A stretch of 64,000 nucleotides of DNA from Alteribacillus sp041949975 (GCF_041949975.1 NZ_JBHFQG010000006.1:105247-169246); one strand, 5' to 3'. Positions 24,851 to 34,466 are shown, counted from the first letter of the stretch. The notes: generated by a model not told the origin, from the sequence alone. Numbers and translations: made by a program.

Positions 24851-25582
24851 TCAATTATTTTTTTGGCAGATAAAAATCTGCCGAGGTGAATTTTCTTTTT
24901 GATAACAGGAAGTATCATAATCACCGAATAGATGCACCACTTTAAAATTATTCCGTTTCAGCATGTTTATTAAAGCATCTGGTTCATATAATTTAACACG
25001 TTCGCGGTATTCTCTTTTATAGCCTTCTTCTTTTATAGTGATTCTTTTATAAACAAAGCCAGACGATATTTTCCGTTCTTGTGTAACCTGCAGGCCATCT
25101 TTAACCGATTCATCTTTCGGGACAAGGGTCTTTTTAACATGAACAGGGTTTAAATAATCGAAGCAAAACCATCCTTGATTCTTCAGTGACTCTGCAGCTC
25201 GTGTAAATACTAGTTCATTTTCTGTGTCATCAGAGAAGTAACCAAAACTGGTGAACAAGTTAAATGCAGCGTCAAACTCCTGAAGCAGGGGCACATCTCT
25301 AATATCTGCCCGTTGATATTGAACCGGCAGCCCTGATGTTAACTCTATTGCTTTTTTTAAAAGTGCTGGTGACAAATCTACTCCGGTTACATGGATGCCC
25401 TTCCGCGCCAGCCACCTGGTATGCCTGCCGTTTCCGCAGCATAAATCTATTGCTTTCATTCCCCTTTCAAGCGGAAGATAGTCCATAATATGAGATAATT
25501 CATCAGCCGCTTTTTCTTCGTCTCTATGGTCATATATTCTCAGATAATCTTCTTGAAAATGTTCTTCAAACCATGATTTCAT
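24851..25582 (-). CDS. Class I SAM-dependent methyltransferase
   Basis: A 243-residue Rossmann-fold methyltransferase. Motif I is 'AIDLCCGNGRHTRWLARKG' (about 44-62), the acidic residue ending strand 2 is in 'VTGVDLSPALLKKA', and 'ADIRDVPLLQEFDAAFNLFTSFGYF' gives motifs II-III. The C-terminal part is beta-rich as in small-molecule methyltransferases. Substrate unknown. It lies between the cobalamin operon promoter and resE, in the same direction as resDE, 30 nt after resE, so it may be co-transcribed with it. TTGGAGG precedes the ATG. Confidence 0.85.
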   Translation of the reverse strand: MKSWFEEHFQEDYLRIYDHRDEEKAADELSHIMDYLPLERGMKAIDLCCGNGRHTRWLARKGIHVTGVDLSPALLKKAIELTSGLPVQYQRADIRDVPLLQEFDAAFNLFTSFGYFSDDTENELVFTRAAESLKNQGWFCFDYLNPVHVKKTLVPKDESVKDGLQVTQERKISSGFVYKRITIKEEGYKREYRERVKLYEPDALINMLKRNNFKVVHLFGDYDTSCYQKENSPRQIFICQKNN

Positions 25583-25612
25583 AGAATTTCCTCCAAAAAA
25601 TTAAAGCCATTC

Positions 25613-27400
25613 TTATTCTATACCTTTTTCCGTTGGAAGGTAAAACCGGAATGTTGTTCCTTCATGCAGTTTGCTGTGAACGGTTATTTCTCCATCGTGC
25701 GCCTCGATAATATTTTTAGCTATAGCAAGGCCTAAGCCTGTACCACCTTTTCCTCTGGTTCTTGCTTTGTCAGCTTTATAAAAACGTTCGAAGACATATG
25801 GTAAATCTTCTTCAGGTATTCCAGAGCCGCTGTCTTTAATCTCTACAGTTAACCCATGCTCTTCATTGTTTACAATCATTCTGACAAAGCCTTGTACACT
25901 TGTATGTCGAATTGCATTATGAAGCAGGTTTGTCATCACTTGTTCCACGCGGTCTGGATCAATAAATGCTTGTTCCTTTTCATTGTTTTGTATTAAATCC
26001 AGCTCTATTTCAGCTTCTTTGGCCAAACCTTGAAATTTTTTATAAACTTTTTCACTGTATGAGGGAATATGAATCCATTGTTTTTCTAGCTGAAGATGTC
26101 CAGCTTCCATACGTGCCAGATCAAGAAGTTCATTAACAAGCCTGCCCATTCTCATTGACTCATCATAAATAATTCGGCCGATTTCTTTTTTCTCTTCTTC
26201 GCTCGCAGCAATGTCGTCTATAATTGCTTCACTGTAGCCTTGCAGCATGGAAATCGGAGTACGCAGCTCATGGGATACATTAGCGATAAAATCTTTGCGA
26301 AGTTTATCATGCTGTCTTTCTTCCGTCATATCCCTAATGACAGCGACAATTCCACGTACAAACTGCTTATCGTAAAGTGGCGTCATCAGAACTGCGTAAC
26401 TGCGCCCCTGTACTTCCATTTCTGTTATTTGTTCTTGTTCTAGTGCTACCACTCTTTGAAACAATTTTTTAACGTCTTTTGGAAGAAGCTCTTTCTCACT
26501 GTTTACTTCGTGATAGTATTCGTATTGATAGGCTTGTAAAAACCGGTCCGCCGGAGGGTTGGTCACTACTATGGATCCTTTTCTATCCATGGTAATCACA
26601 CCATCAGCCATGCTGCTTAAGATTCTGCTTAACTGTTCTTTTTCTTGATTTAAAGCAGTTATATTTTGATTTAGTTCTCTTCTCATCTTGTTAAAAGCAT
26701 TACCTAGCTGACCTATTTCATCATTTGTTAAAATAGGCACCTTTGTTTCAAAATTTCCTTTAGCCACTTCTAATGCAAGCTGACGCATTTTTCGAAGAGG
26801 TGCAGTAATTCTTGTAGAAAGAAAAAAAGCAAAAACCGTAGTTAAAATAATAGCTATTCCTGCTGATAATAGTATAATCTGTTTTGTTTCTCCAGTGGTG
26901 TCTTCAATAATAGATAATGATTGATAAAGATAAAGAGAACCGGCTTCCCCATTAGTTGTTTCAAATGGCATTCCTACCACAAAAATCTCATTATGAATTT
27001 CTTCTCCATCTTCGTAAACTGGAAAATCGCCATGGGTGATAACCGGTTCATCAAACTGTACAGAAGATAGCTGTTCATCTTCTTTAAATATAGAAAGAGG
27101 AAGATGGACTTCCGTTTCCGTATTCGATGACTCCCACTCATCGCCGTTTTGGAAAACAACAACGGTAGTATCATATGAATCAGCAATTTTTTCGACCGTA
27201 TCCAATGCTTCTTCCGGATCTTCATATTCCTCTAATACAGAAACAATAACGTTTGCATGGTTAGTCAGTTGTTCTTCAGCTTCTGTAATATGAAATTGCT
27301 CAAAAAACTGCAATAATAAGAAGGTTAGACTCAATAGGACGACAAGAACTAATAAAAGAATGGTAAACCACAGTTTACCAACTACACTTCTCCAAAGCAT
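25613..27400 (-). CDS. resE: Sensor histidine kinase ResE
   Basis: A 595-residue membrane kinase. Layout: first membrane helix (about 9-31), extracellular sensor domain (about 32-175), second helix (about 177-197), HAMP ('LRKMRQLALEVAKGNFETKV'), PAS domain ('ILSSMADGVITMDRKGSIVVTNPPADRFL', from about 260), HisKA with 'FIANVSHELRTPISMLQGYSEA' (phospho-His about 375) and HATPase with 'NLLHNAIRHT' and 'GGTGLGLAIAKNII'. With ResD it controls genes for low oxygen and nitrate or nitrite respiration in Bacillus. The ATG shares its A with the resD TAA. Length close to B. subtilis ResE (589). Confidence 0.92.
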   Translation of the reverse strand: MLWRSVVGKLWFTILLLVLVVLLSLTFLLLQFFEQFHITEAEEQLTNHANVIVSVLEEYEDPEEALDTVEKIADSYDTTVVVFQNGDEWESSNTETEVHLPLSIFKEDEQLSSVQFDEPVITHGDFPVYEDGEEIHNEIFVVGMPFETTNGEAGSLYLYQSLSIIEDTTGETKQIILLSAGIAIILTTVFAFFLSTRITAPLRKMRQLALEVAKGNFETKVPILTNDEIGQLGNAFNKMRRELNQNITALNQEKEQLSRILSSMADGVITMDRKGSIVVTNPPADRFLQAYQYEYYHEVNSEKELLPKDVKKLFQRVVALEQEQITEMEVQGRSYAVLMTPLYDKQFVRGIVAVIRDMTEERQHDKLRKDFIANVSHELRTPISMLQGYSEAIIDDIAASEEEKKEIGRIIYDESMRMGRLVNELLDLARMEAGHLQLEKQWIHIPSYSEKVYKKFQGLAKEAEIELDLIQNNEKEQAFIDPDRVEQVMTNLLHNAIRHTSVQGFVRMIVNNEEHGLTVEIKDSGSGIPEEDLPYVFERFYKADKARTRGKGGTGLGLAIAKNIIEAHDGEITVHSKLHEGTTFRFYLPTEKGIE

Positions 27401-28116
27401 TACTCGTTCACTGCCTCAAACTTATACCCAACTCCCCATACAGTAGAAATCATATCAGCAGCTTCCTGTGATACTCTGCTTAACTTTTCTCGCAACCGTT
27501 TTATATGAGTATCAACGGTTCTTAAGTCACCAAAGAAATCATAATTCCATACATCTTTTAATAGCTGCTCTCTTGAAAATACTTTATCTGGAGCTTGAGC
27601 GAGATACAGCAATAACTCATATTCTTTTGGAGTCAAACTAATTACCTCATTATTTACGGTAACTCTATGCGCATCATTATCGATAGTTAAATGAGGAAAT
27701 ACCAGCACGTCTTTCGCCTGGGTTTCCGTTTGAAGAAATTTTGTAGAAGAAGAGCGTCTAAGAAGTGCTTTTACACGTAATATAACTTCTCTTGGACTAA
27801 AAGGCTTAACGATATAATCATCTGTTCCTACCTCAAATCCCTGCACACGGTTTGCTTCTTCTCCTTTTGCAGTCAGCATAATTACTGGTGTAGCTTTTGA
27901 CTTTCTCAATTCCTGGCATACTTCAATCCCATCAATACCTGGCATCATTAAATCAAGCAATATCAAATCAAAATCTTTGTTCAAAGCTAAATCCAGGGCT
28001 TCTTCACCGTTTTCTGCTTCTTCCACTATATAATCCTCACGTTCAAGATACATTTTTAATAACCTGCGGATCCGTTCTTCATCATCGACGATGAGTACTT
28101 TTGCTTCTTCAGCCAT
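27400..28116 (-). CDS. resD: Response regulator ResD
   Basis: A 238-residue OmpR/PhoB-type regulator. The receiver domain has the acidic pair in 'LIVDDEERIRR', the phospho-acceptor Asp in 'LILLDLMMPGIDG' (about 57) and Lys in 'IVKPFSPRE'. The C-terminal winged helix ends 'RTVDTHIKRLREKL...ISTVWGVGYKFE'. It partners ResE encoded immediately downstream. A rho-independent terminator separates it from resC, so resDE probably has its own promoter here as well as any read-through from resB. Confidence 0.92.
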   Translation of the reverse strand: MAEEAKVLIVDDEERIRRLLKMYLEREDYIVEEAENGEEALDLALNKDFDLILLDLMMPGIDGIEVCQELRKSKATPVIMLTAKGEEANRVQGFEVGTDDYIVKPFSPREVILRVKALLRRSSSTKFLQTETQAKDVLVFPHLTIDNDAHRVTVNNEVISLTPKEYELLLYLAQAPDKVFSREQLLKDVWNYDFFGDLRTVDTHIKRLREKLSRVSQEAADMISTVWGVGYKFEAVNE

Positions 28117-28165
28117 CGTTCACGCCCCCTAATCCTTCTTATTGTTTTATTTAGATGATTTGCTT

Positions 28166-28205
28166 TAAAAATAGCTGTTCCCTGCCTAACCTTCCGGGAA
28201 CAGCT
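28166..28205 (-). terminator. Rho-independent terminator between resC and resD
   Basis: Minus strand 10-bp perfect stem (arms 28173-28182 and 28196-28205) followed by ATTTTTAAAG, 15 nt past the resC stop codon. Confidence 0.82.
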
Positions 28206-28219
28206 TAATATTATCGATT

Positions 28220-29407
28220 TTAAGCGTAGGAATGCAAACCAGCTATTACTAGGTTAACAAATATCAAGTTAAACATTATAATAACAAAACCAATAACGCA
28301 AAGCCAGGCAGAACGTTCGCCATGCCAGCCTTTGGATAAACGAAGGTGCAGATATGCGGCATAAAATAAGAAAGTGATTAAAGCCCAAACTTCTTTTGGA
28401 TCCCATCCCCAGAACCTTGTCCAAGCTATCTGCGCCCAGATCATCGCAAAAATCAAGCCTCCGAGAGCAAACACCGGAAATCCGATTGCAATCGCCCGGT
28501 AACTTACTTCATCGACAGTGTCAGGGTTGATCCCTTTCAATAATGGCTGCAGCGTACCGCCAACTGGTCTGCGTAAGATTAAGCGTAATAATAAATACAA
28601 AAGTGCCCCTGCTACCAAAGACCAAACCACAGCATTAGCGTCGTCACTGCGCAGCCAGGCAGGCATAGAAATGAGCGGCTCCATGGCGCCAGTTGTTAAC
28701 ATCTCGCCCTCATTTGGCCCTAACAAAGGAGGGAGGTTATAGGTCATTTCTGCTTCGTTTCCATTTTCATTCACATACTGAAATTCCGCTTCATACTGAA
28801 ACATAGCAAAAATGTAACGAACCAAAATAAAACCTATTATGCTAATCAAACTGTACATAATAAATTCGAGCCAAAATACTTTTTTATCTCTTTTCGAAAA
28901 GTCCAGGGTGCGAATTAAATATATTAGACCTGCTGCAAAACCAATAGACAAAATTCCCTGGCCAATTGCAGTTGTAGTTACGTGTATTTTCAGCCAATTA
29001 CTTTGTAATGCCGGAATAAGCGGTTCTACTTCTGTAGGAAACACCGACGCATAAGCAATTATAAGCATCACAATCGGCATAGTGAACATACCAAGGACGT
29101 TTGTTTTATAAATAACATACAAAATAATAAACGCAAAGCTAAGCGCGATTCCTAAAAAGGTTGTGTATTCAAACATATTGCTGACAGGGGCATGACCAGC
29201 AGCTATCCACCTTGTCACAAAATAGGCAATCGCAAATACAAAACCAATTATCGTAGTGATGAACCCGAAAGTTCCCCACCGATTTCCTGTCATTTCTCCT
29301 TGTTTATCCCGCCATTTTTTCCCTGTTACAGAGACAACAAAGCAAACGGTAGCGATTAAATACATGAAAAAAGTTATCAGCAAGAAATTTCCGCTTATTT
29401 CTGCCAT
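28220..29407 (-). CDS. resC: Cytochrome c biogenesis protein ResC (CcsA)
   Basis: A 395-residue polytopic membrane protein of the CcsA/CcmF haem-handling family. The haem-binding WWD-type segment is 'WAQIAWTRFWGWDPKEVWALITFLFYAAYLHLRL' (about 327-360). With ResB it carries haem to the outer face and attaches it to apocytochrome c (system II). Start: ATG at 29407 giving 'MAEISGNFLLITFFMYL', which matches the B. subtilis start, with GGAAGGG 9 nt upstream; upstream TTG and ATG codons are less likely. 24 nt downstream of resB. Confidence 0.93.
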   Translation of the reverse strand: MAEISGNFLLITFFMYLIATVCFVVSVTGKKWRDKQGEMTGNRWGTFGFITTIIGFVFAIAYFVTRWIAAGHAPVSNMFEYTTFLGIALSFAFIILYVIYKTNVLGMFTMPIVMLIIAYASVFPTEVEPLIPALQSNWLKIHVTTTAIGQGILSIGFAAGLIYLIRTLDFSKRDKKVFWLEFIMYSLISIIGFILVRYIFAMFQYEAEFQYVNENGNEAEMTYNLPPLLGPNEGEMLTTGAMEPLISMPAWLRSDDANAVVWSLVAGALLYLLLRLILRRPVGGTLQPLLKGINPDTVDEVSYRAIAIGFPVFALGGLIFAMIWAQIAWTRFWGWDPKEVWALITFLFYAAYLHLRLSKGWHGERSAWLCVIGFVIIMFNLIFVNLVIAGLHSYA

Positions 29408-29431
29408 TCCCGTCATCCCTTCCAATTCTGT

Positions 29432-31060
29432 TTACTTGTCTTTATTTGCTTTTAATGCTGACTGGTCTTCCGGGACTTGTATACCTGTTTCTTCTGATAA
29501 TGCCCTAAAGTCTTTCTTCAATGACTCCCAATGTTTGTTTGCATGGCCTGCTGCCCATATTTCACCGTCAACTTTTTGAAGCCAAATACGTCTGTGTGAC
29601 CAATAAGATCCTTGTACAAGACCAATCATAAAAATAATTCCTCCAGTGATAATAAAAGGAAGCGTTAGATCTTTTCGAACAGTCAATGCTGTAACATCTT
29701 TAGTATCTACATCGGCAAAGCTCATTTGATAATCATTTTCTCCAAAGACATCCTCATTACGCTGTATGCCTACAAAACTATATTCACCGTCAGGGTGCTC
29801 GGGGGAAAACATCTGAAAAATAAAAGCTGGATTATCGGGTATGCTTGAAATAGTTGATGGTTCACCGTCATCATTAAATTCAAAATTAGGGAAATAAGAG
29901 TCAATGACTACTTTATAACCGTCCCCAAGGTCGTACTCATCTTGAGGATCAAAGAGATCAATTTCAACCGTGCCTGCACTTTCACCAGTTTCTCGATTAT
30001 CAAGAGTGAAAGTCATCGTGTTTAATTCATTTAATTTATAATCCATTTGATAAAGTGCATAGTTATTAAATCGCAATGGATGGTTCACTCGTATTTCGTC
30101 TTTTTTCACTTCTTCTAATTCTGGCTCAGCACCAATTGTGCCCGTTTCTTCTTTTTTATAAAGGACAGCGTTTGTCTGATAGTTTTGAACAGTCGGTCCT
30201 CCAGCTCTTTCCATAGCAGCACTGAAAGTTTTATCATCTTCATCGTAATGCTCAATAAAAAACTCTTCATTCCCGATATAATACTCACCGTCAGTACCAG
30301 GAATAACTTCTGTTTCTCCCTCTCTAACCCATACTAATTCGTCTACATACATTCCGGGAAAAAATCGAAGCATTGCGCCCGTCAGAAATATAATAAGTCC
30401 AAGATGATTGATATATGGTCCCCACCTGGAAAATCGTCCCTTTTCAGCTAATATACTTCCATTTTCGGTTCTCACCTTAAATTTTCTTTTTTCTAATAAA
30501 GCTTCAGCCTTTACTAGTATATCATCTGTTTTTTCTGTATTGGTTCTTCCAAACAGGCGCTGTCTTTTCAGAAAACCTGTATTCCTAGTGACTCTTTGAT
30601 TTTTTAATACCCGATACAAAGGCACAACCCGGTCAATACTTGCTATTATAAGAGAAATGCCTAAAGACGCAATCAGCGCCATATACCACCAGGATCCATA
30701 TAAATTATGAAAACCGAGTGTATAGTAAATTTGACCAGCTGCTCCATATTCATCTTTGTAATGCTGGGCGGGGTCTACCGTATTTGGTATGTACATTTCC
30801 TGTGGAAAGATAGTGCCTATGGAAGAAGCAATTAACGTCAATACAATAATCCATATTCCGACTTTAACAGAGGAGAAGAAATTCCAAATTTTATCTACAA
30901 AAGATTTATTATATGTCTGCGATCTTCTGGCAGCCCCTTCATATCTCATATCTACTAAAGGAGATTTTTTATTTTTTTCTCCCAATGGTTTACCGCAATG
31001 TTCACACAACTGTGTCCCATAAGGGTTTAAATGACCGCAATCACATTTTGCTTGGTTCAT
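29432..31060 (-). CDS. resB: Cytochrome c biogenesis protein ResB (Ccs1)
   Basis: A 542-residue Ccs1/ResB family membrane protein. The N-terminus carries a zinc-ribbon-like 'CDCGHLNPYGTQLCEHCG' (four Cys, about 5-22), then the first membrane helices with 'KVGIWIIVLTLIASSIGTIFPQEMYIP', a large extracellular domain (about 270-470) and a last helix near 490. It partners ResC in covalent haem attachment. Start: ATG at 31060 behind GAGGTG; a further 17 in-frame codons upstream lack a site. In B. subtilis resA precedes resB; here no resA is found before it. Confidence 0.92.
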   Translation of the reverse strand: MNQAKCDCGHLNPYGTQLCEHCGKPLGEKNKKSPLVDMRYEGAARRSQTYNKSFVDKIWNFFSSVKVGIWIIVLTLIASSIGTIFPQEMYIPNTVDPAQHYKDEYGAAGQIYYTLGFHNLYGSWWYMALIASLGISLIIASIDRVVPLYRVLKNQRVTRNTGFLKRQRLFGRTNTEKTDDILVKAEALLEKRKFKVRTENGSILAEKGRFSRWGPYINHLGLIIFLTGAMLRFFPGMYVDELVWVREGETEVIPGTDGEYYIGNEEFFIEHYDEDDKTFSAAMERAGGPTVQNYQTNAVLYKKEETGTIGAEPELEEVKKDEIRVNHPLRFNNYALYQMDYKLNELNTMTFTLDNRETGESAGTVEIDLFDPQDEYDLGDGYKVVIDSYFPNFEFNDDGEPSTISSIPDNPAFIFQMFSPEHPDGEYSFVGIQRNEDVFGENDYQMSFADVDTKDVTALTVRKDLTLPFIITGGIIFMIGLVQGSYWSHRRIWLQKVDGEIWAAGHANKHWESLKKDFRALSEETGIQVPEDQSALKANKDK

Positions 31061-31265
31061 AAGAACACCTCTATAAGAAAAACATGAGCCTAAAACAAAA
31101 AAGTACTTCAAGCTCCAGCGTAATATAACCCAGATCTTCTATAACTGTTAATCAATAACCTAAAATAGGAACCCACTAGTTTTTCTTTTTGTTATTTGTA
31201 AAAAATCATTCACTTCTAATTATAACGCTATAATAAGTGTTATTACAGGCTGCTTTTTATGAAAC

Positions 31266-31988
31266 TTATGTGACAGCGCTGTCCTTCAACCTTTTTACTT
31301 CTATCGGTTTTAACACACGTTTTTCTCCTGGCTGTAAATTTTCTAAAGTTAGATATCCATATTTTTCTCGTTTTAACTTCTTTACAGGGTGGCCAATGGC
31401 ATCAAACATTTTTCTAACCTGCTGATTTCTTCCTTCATGTATAACGAGCTCTATAATGGAAGAATTTGTTTTTCTGCTTGCTGACTTTATTCTTACTTTT
31501 GCAGGGGCAGTTTTTTTTCCATCGATTTTCAAACCGTTCTTTAACTGCTGCAGAGCTTCTTTGTTAGGCTTTCCTTCGACTTTCGCAATATATGTTTTGT
31601 CTATTTTATTTTTGGGATGCATCATGAGATTGGCAAAATCTCCATCATTAGTAAGCAGCAGCAAGCCCGATGTATCGTAGTCTAAACGCCCAACCGGAAA
31701 GATCCGCTGTTCTACTTCTTCAAAAAAATCTGTAACCACTTTTCTTCCTTTATCATCCTCGACCGCTGAGATTACCTGCCGGGGCTTGTAAAATAAGTAG
31801 TATACCGGTTCCTCTTTATCAACAGGTACTCCATCTACTTCTACTGTGTCTTTATGCGGCGTTACTTTTGTACCCAACTCACGAATTGTTTGTCCGTTTA
31901 CTTTTACTCTTCCTTTTTCTATTAATTTTTCTGCTTTTCGTCTAGACGTTACTCCAGCATTTGCAATTACTTTTTGAATTCGTTCCAT
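31266..31988 (-). CDS. rluB: 23S rRNA pseudouridine synthase RluB
   Basis: A 240-residue RsuA/RluB family enzyme. An N-terminal S4 RNA-binding domain ('MERIQKVIANAGVTSRRKAEKLIEKGRVKVNG') precedes the catalytic domain with 'PVGRLDYDTSGLLLLTNDGDFANLMMHP', where the Asp of 'GRLDYDTSG' is the nucleophile, and 'EGRNQQVRKMFDAIGHPVKKLKRE'. It modifies a uridine in helix 89 of 23S rRNA. Position between spmB and resB is the conserved Bacillus order. Length matches B. subtilis RluB. Confidence 0.93.
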   Translation of the reverse strand: MERIQKVIANAGVTSRRKAEKLIEKGRVKVNGQTIRELGTKVTPHKDTVEVDGVPVDKEEPVYYLFYKPRQVISAVEDDKGRKVVTDFFEEVEQRIFPVGRLDYDTSGLLLLTNDGDFANLMMHPKNKIDKTYIAKVEGKPNKEALQQLKNGLKIDGKKTAPAKVRIKSASRKTNSSIIELVIHEGRNQQVRKMFDAIGHPVKKLKREKYGYLTLENLQPGEKRVLKPIEVKRLKDSAVT

Positions 31989-32083
31989 TTCTTTTTCACC
32001 TCATTGTCCATCATAACCATCCATATTCCATTTCACAAGCGTAAGATAATAAAGAAAAATCTATATATTATGAATTATGTAAT

Positions 32084-32116
32084 CAAAAAAATAGTCACCC
32101 CGAAAATGAAGGGTGA
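32084..32116 (-). terminator. Rho-independent terminator after spmB
   Basis: Minus strand stem (arms 32095-32101 and 32110-32116) followed by seven T residues within ten bases. It ends the dacB-spmA-spmB transcript. Confidence 0.78.
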
Positions 32117-32650
32117 TTATGATCCAAATACTATCGTTACAATTATTATAGAGGCTGCAACACCTGCAGCGTCCGCAAGAAGACCAACCTTTAGCGCGTC
32201 TCCCATATACTTAATACCGGCAGCGCCAAAATATACAGTTAATACATACAAGGTAGTATCAGTACTGCCCTGCATAGTTGAAGCCAGTCTTCCGATAAAC
32301 GAATCAGGGCCATGCTCTGATATAAGATCACTTATCATACCCAGAGCTCCTGCTCCAGAAATTGGGCGTATAAAAGCCAGCGGTGCTATTTCTGCAGGCA
32401 CACCTATAAGAATTAGAAAAGGTTTTATGGCCTCAAGTAACAACTCCATAGCTCCTGAAGCTCTAAAAACTGATATAGCAACCATCATGCCTACCAAATA
32501 AGGAATTAAAGAAATTGCCAGCTGAAATCCATCTTTCCCCCCTTCAACAAAACAATCATAAGCTGGAATTTTCTTTATAGCAGCATAAAGCAGGACGGTT
32601 AGCAGCAATGAAGGAAGTATCCACAAAGACACTGTGCTCATCCAGCTCAT
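32117..32650 (-). CDS. spmB: Spore maturation protein SpmB
   Basis: A 177-residue membrane protein of the nucleoside-recognition (Gate) family, needed with SpmA and DacB for spore core dehydration and heat resistance in Bacillus. Hydrophobic segments with 'LIPYLVGMMVAISVFRASGAMELL', 'IGVPAEIAPLAFIRPISGAGALGMISDLISEHGPDSFIGRLASTMQGSTDTTLYVLTVYFGAAGI' are family-typical. Its ATG shares a base with the spmA TAA. Length matches B. subtilis SpmB (178). Confidence 0.94.
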   Translation of the reverse strand: MSWMSTVSLWILPSLLLTVLLYAAIKKIPAYDCFVEGGKDGFQLAISLIPYLVGMMVAISVFRASGAMELLLEAIKPFLILIGVPAEIAPLAFIRPISGAGALGMISDLISEHGPDSFIGRLASTMQGSTDTTLYVLTVYFGAAGIKYMGDALKVGLLADAAGVAASIIIVTIVFGS

Positions 32651-33246
32651 TAATAACCTTTCCTTTTTCGTAATCTTCTGAAATAAAAATACCTATCAAT
32701 ACATAATGCAGCCGCAGTAGAACAAGCTGTTGCAAAAATGGTCGTTCCCACAATTTCAGCTGGGCTTGCAGAACCATAATTCATTCTAATAGCAATAACA
32801 GTAGTTGGTATCAACGTTAAACTTGCGGTATTTAGAGCCATCAATGTAATCATTGGACGGCTTGCTTCATCTTTTCCTCCGTTTAACCTTTTTAATTCTT
32901 TAATTGCCTTTATCCCCATGGGGGTAGCTGCGTTGCCAAGTCCCATCAAATTAGCTGTTATGTTAGACATAATGTAACCCATAGCTGGATGTCCTGCTGG
33001 AACATCCGGGAATAATCGAACAGCTATCGGCCTTAAAAGCTTTGTGAATTTATCCATCAGTCCGCTTTTTCTGGCAATGTTCATAATCCCAAGCCAGAAA
33101 ACCATGATGCTGATTAATCCAAAACATAGGGTGACAGCTTCTTCCGCACCTGAAAAGACTGCTTCAGAAACTTTGTCCATTCGTCCATTGAACATAGCCG
33201 TAACAATTCCTGCTGTCATCATAAAAATCCAAATCGCATGGACCAT
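32650..33246 (-). CDS. spmA: Spore maturation protein SpmA
   Basis: A 198-residue membrane protein of the nucleoside-recognition family. Typical stretches are 'IWIFMMTAGIVTAMFNGRMDKVSEAVF', 'LCFGLISIMVFWLGIMNIARKSGLMDKFTKLLRPIAVRLFPDVPAGHPAMGYIMSNITANLMGLGNAATPMGIKAIKEL'. It works with SpmB and DacB in spore core maturation. Start and stop are coupled to dacB and spmB through TAATG junctions on both sides, so the three genes form one tight operon. Confidence 0.95.
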   Translation of the reverse strand: MVHAIWIFMMTAGIVTAMFNGRMDKVSEAVFSGAEEAVTLCFGLISIMVFWLGIMNIARKSGLMDKFTKLLRPIAVRLFPDVPAGHPAMGYIMSNITANLMGLGNAATPMGIKAIKELKRLNGGKDEASRPMITLMALNTASLTLIPTTVIAIRMNYGSASPAEIVGTTIFATACSTAAALCIDRYFYFRRLRKRKGY

Positions 33247-34382
33247 TAATTAGCCCCCCCTGTGAAGGTCCGAATAAAATGTCCTAACCGATGGAAAAAT
33301 CCTTCTTTTTTTACCTTGTCCCTTTCATACATAAGAGGCATGCTGTGTATTACCTTCTCACCAATCAGCCACTCTATTTTTCCGGCGTTTGAAACATCAC
33401 TTGTATTATGAAAAAAGTTGTCATTTAAAGTTATTTTCTTTTTTATACTTTCTTTTTCTTCTTCCATTAATGGATAATAAATAGTATATGGTATAAAAAA
33501 TGTTCCTTCTTCTATTTCCTTAATATTTACTTGTTCTCTTTTTTCTCCCAGTTCTTCCATATCGAAATGTGAAAATCCCCATTCATACATTGATATATGG
33601 TCGTTCCAATCAGATGGTGCGTCTAAGGTAACAGCGATTAGCGACATATCATCTTTTTCAGCAGTAGATACAAGTGTTCTCCCTGCTGCTTTGGTATACC
33701 CTGTCTTCCCACCTGTACAGTAGTCATACAAGGAGGTTAATAATTTATTTTTGTTAGACCAAACCCTGTCCCACTCCTCTCCTTCTTGAGGAGCTTTGTA
33801 GCGTTCTGTTTGGGAGATTTCACGAAATTGTTCATTTTTCATAGCGTACTGCATGAGCAGTGCCATATCATAAGCTGAAGAATAATGATGTTCTCCATCA
33901 TCTAAACCGTGCGGATTTGTAAATTGAGTGTTCTCCATGCCAATTTGTTCCGCTTTTTCATTCATCATATATATAAACCCATCCAAACTGCCTCCCACAT
34001 GCTCTGCGATTGCTACCGCTCCATCATTACCAGAACGAAGCATCAACCCATAGGTTAAATCTTTTAATTTTATATTCTCACCTGGTTTTAAAAATAAAGA
34101 AGAACCCTCTACTCCAGATGCTTCAGCGCTAACTTTTACTATGTCATCGAATTTGCCTGACTCTACAGCTAATATCGAAGTCATAATTTTAGTGATGCTC
34201 GCGATTTTTCGTTTTTCGTGTTCTTTTTTTCCAAACAATACCCGCCCGCTGTCTTGTTCAAGTAATACGGCTGATTTTCCAGATACATTCACGGCATTCT
34301 CATTTGCAGCATCTAGTTTATAAGGAGGCATGCTTGCTGCGAGCAGTGTGCTTATTACAATGAGTATGAAGAATTTTTTCAT
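33246..34382 (-). CDS. dacB: Sporulation D-alanyl-D-alanine carboxypeptidase (PBP5*, DacB)
   Basis: A 378-residue exported serine peptidase. A signal peptide (about 1-25) is followed by the S11 penicillin-binding domain with 'SITKIM' (catalytic Ser and Lys, S-x2-K, about 62-67), 'SGNDG' (S-x-N, about 117) and 'KTGYT' (K-T-G, about 222). The C-terminal domain ends in an amphipathic segment. In B. subtilis DacB trims peptide stems in the spore cortex under sigma-E; a good sigma-E-like promoter lies upstream here. First gene of dacB-spmA-spmB. A second enzyme of this family, DacF, is encoded at 51.8 kb. Confidence 0.92.
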   Translation of the reverse strand: MKKFFILIVISTLLAASMPPYKLDAANENAVNVSGKSAVLLEQDSGRVLFGKKEHEKRKIASITKIMTSILAVESGKFDDIVKVSAEASGVEGSSLFLKPGENIKLKDLTYGLMLRSGNDGAVAIAEHVGGSLDGFIYMMNEKAEQIGMENTQFTNPHGLDDGEHHYSSAYDMALLMQYAMKNEQFREISQTERYKAPQEGEEWDRVWSNKNKLLTSLYDYCTGGKTGYTKAAGRTLVSTAEKDDMSLIAVTLDAPSDWNDHISMYEWGFSHFDMEELGEKREQVNIKEIEEGTFFIPYTIYYPLMEEEKESIKKKITLNDNFFHNTSDVSNAGKIEWLIGEKVIHSMPLMYERDKVKKEGFFHRLGHFIRTFTGGAN

Positions 34383-34438
34383 TTGCCACCCCGGCTTCCT
34401 TGTTCATTTTTTGCCTTGTCCATCGAATGCTTTGTTAA

Positions 34439-34466
34439 ATTGTATGTGTAAAAGAGGTGAATATGC
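34439..34466 (-). promoter_or_regulatory. Sigma-E-like promoter of dacB-spmAB
   Basis: Minus strand: GCATATT (34460-34466), 13-nt spacer, CATACAAT (34439-34446), close to the mother-cell sigma-E consensus. It lies about 57 nt upstream of the dacB ATG, and dacB is a known sigma-E gene in B. subtilis. Confidence 0.7.

Noticed and set aside
24875..24905. GGCAGAT/ATCTGCC hairpin near the methyltransferase 3' end considered as a terminator
   Set aside because: It lies within the last codons and is not followed by a T-run in the direction of transcription.
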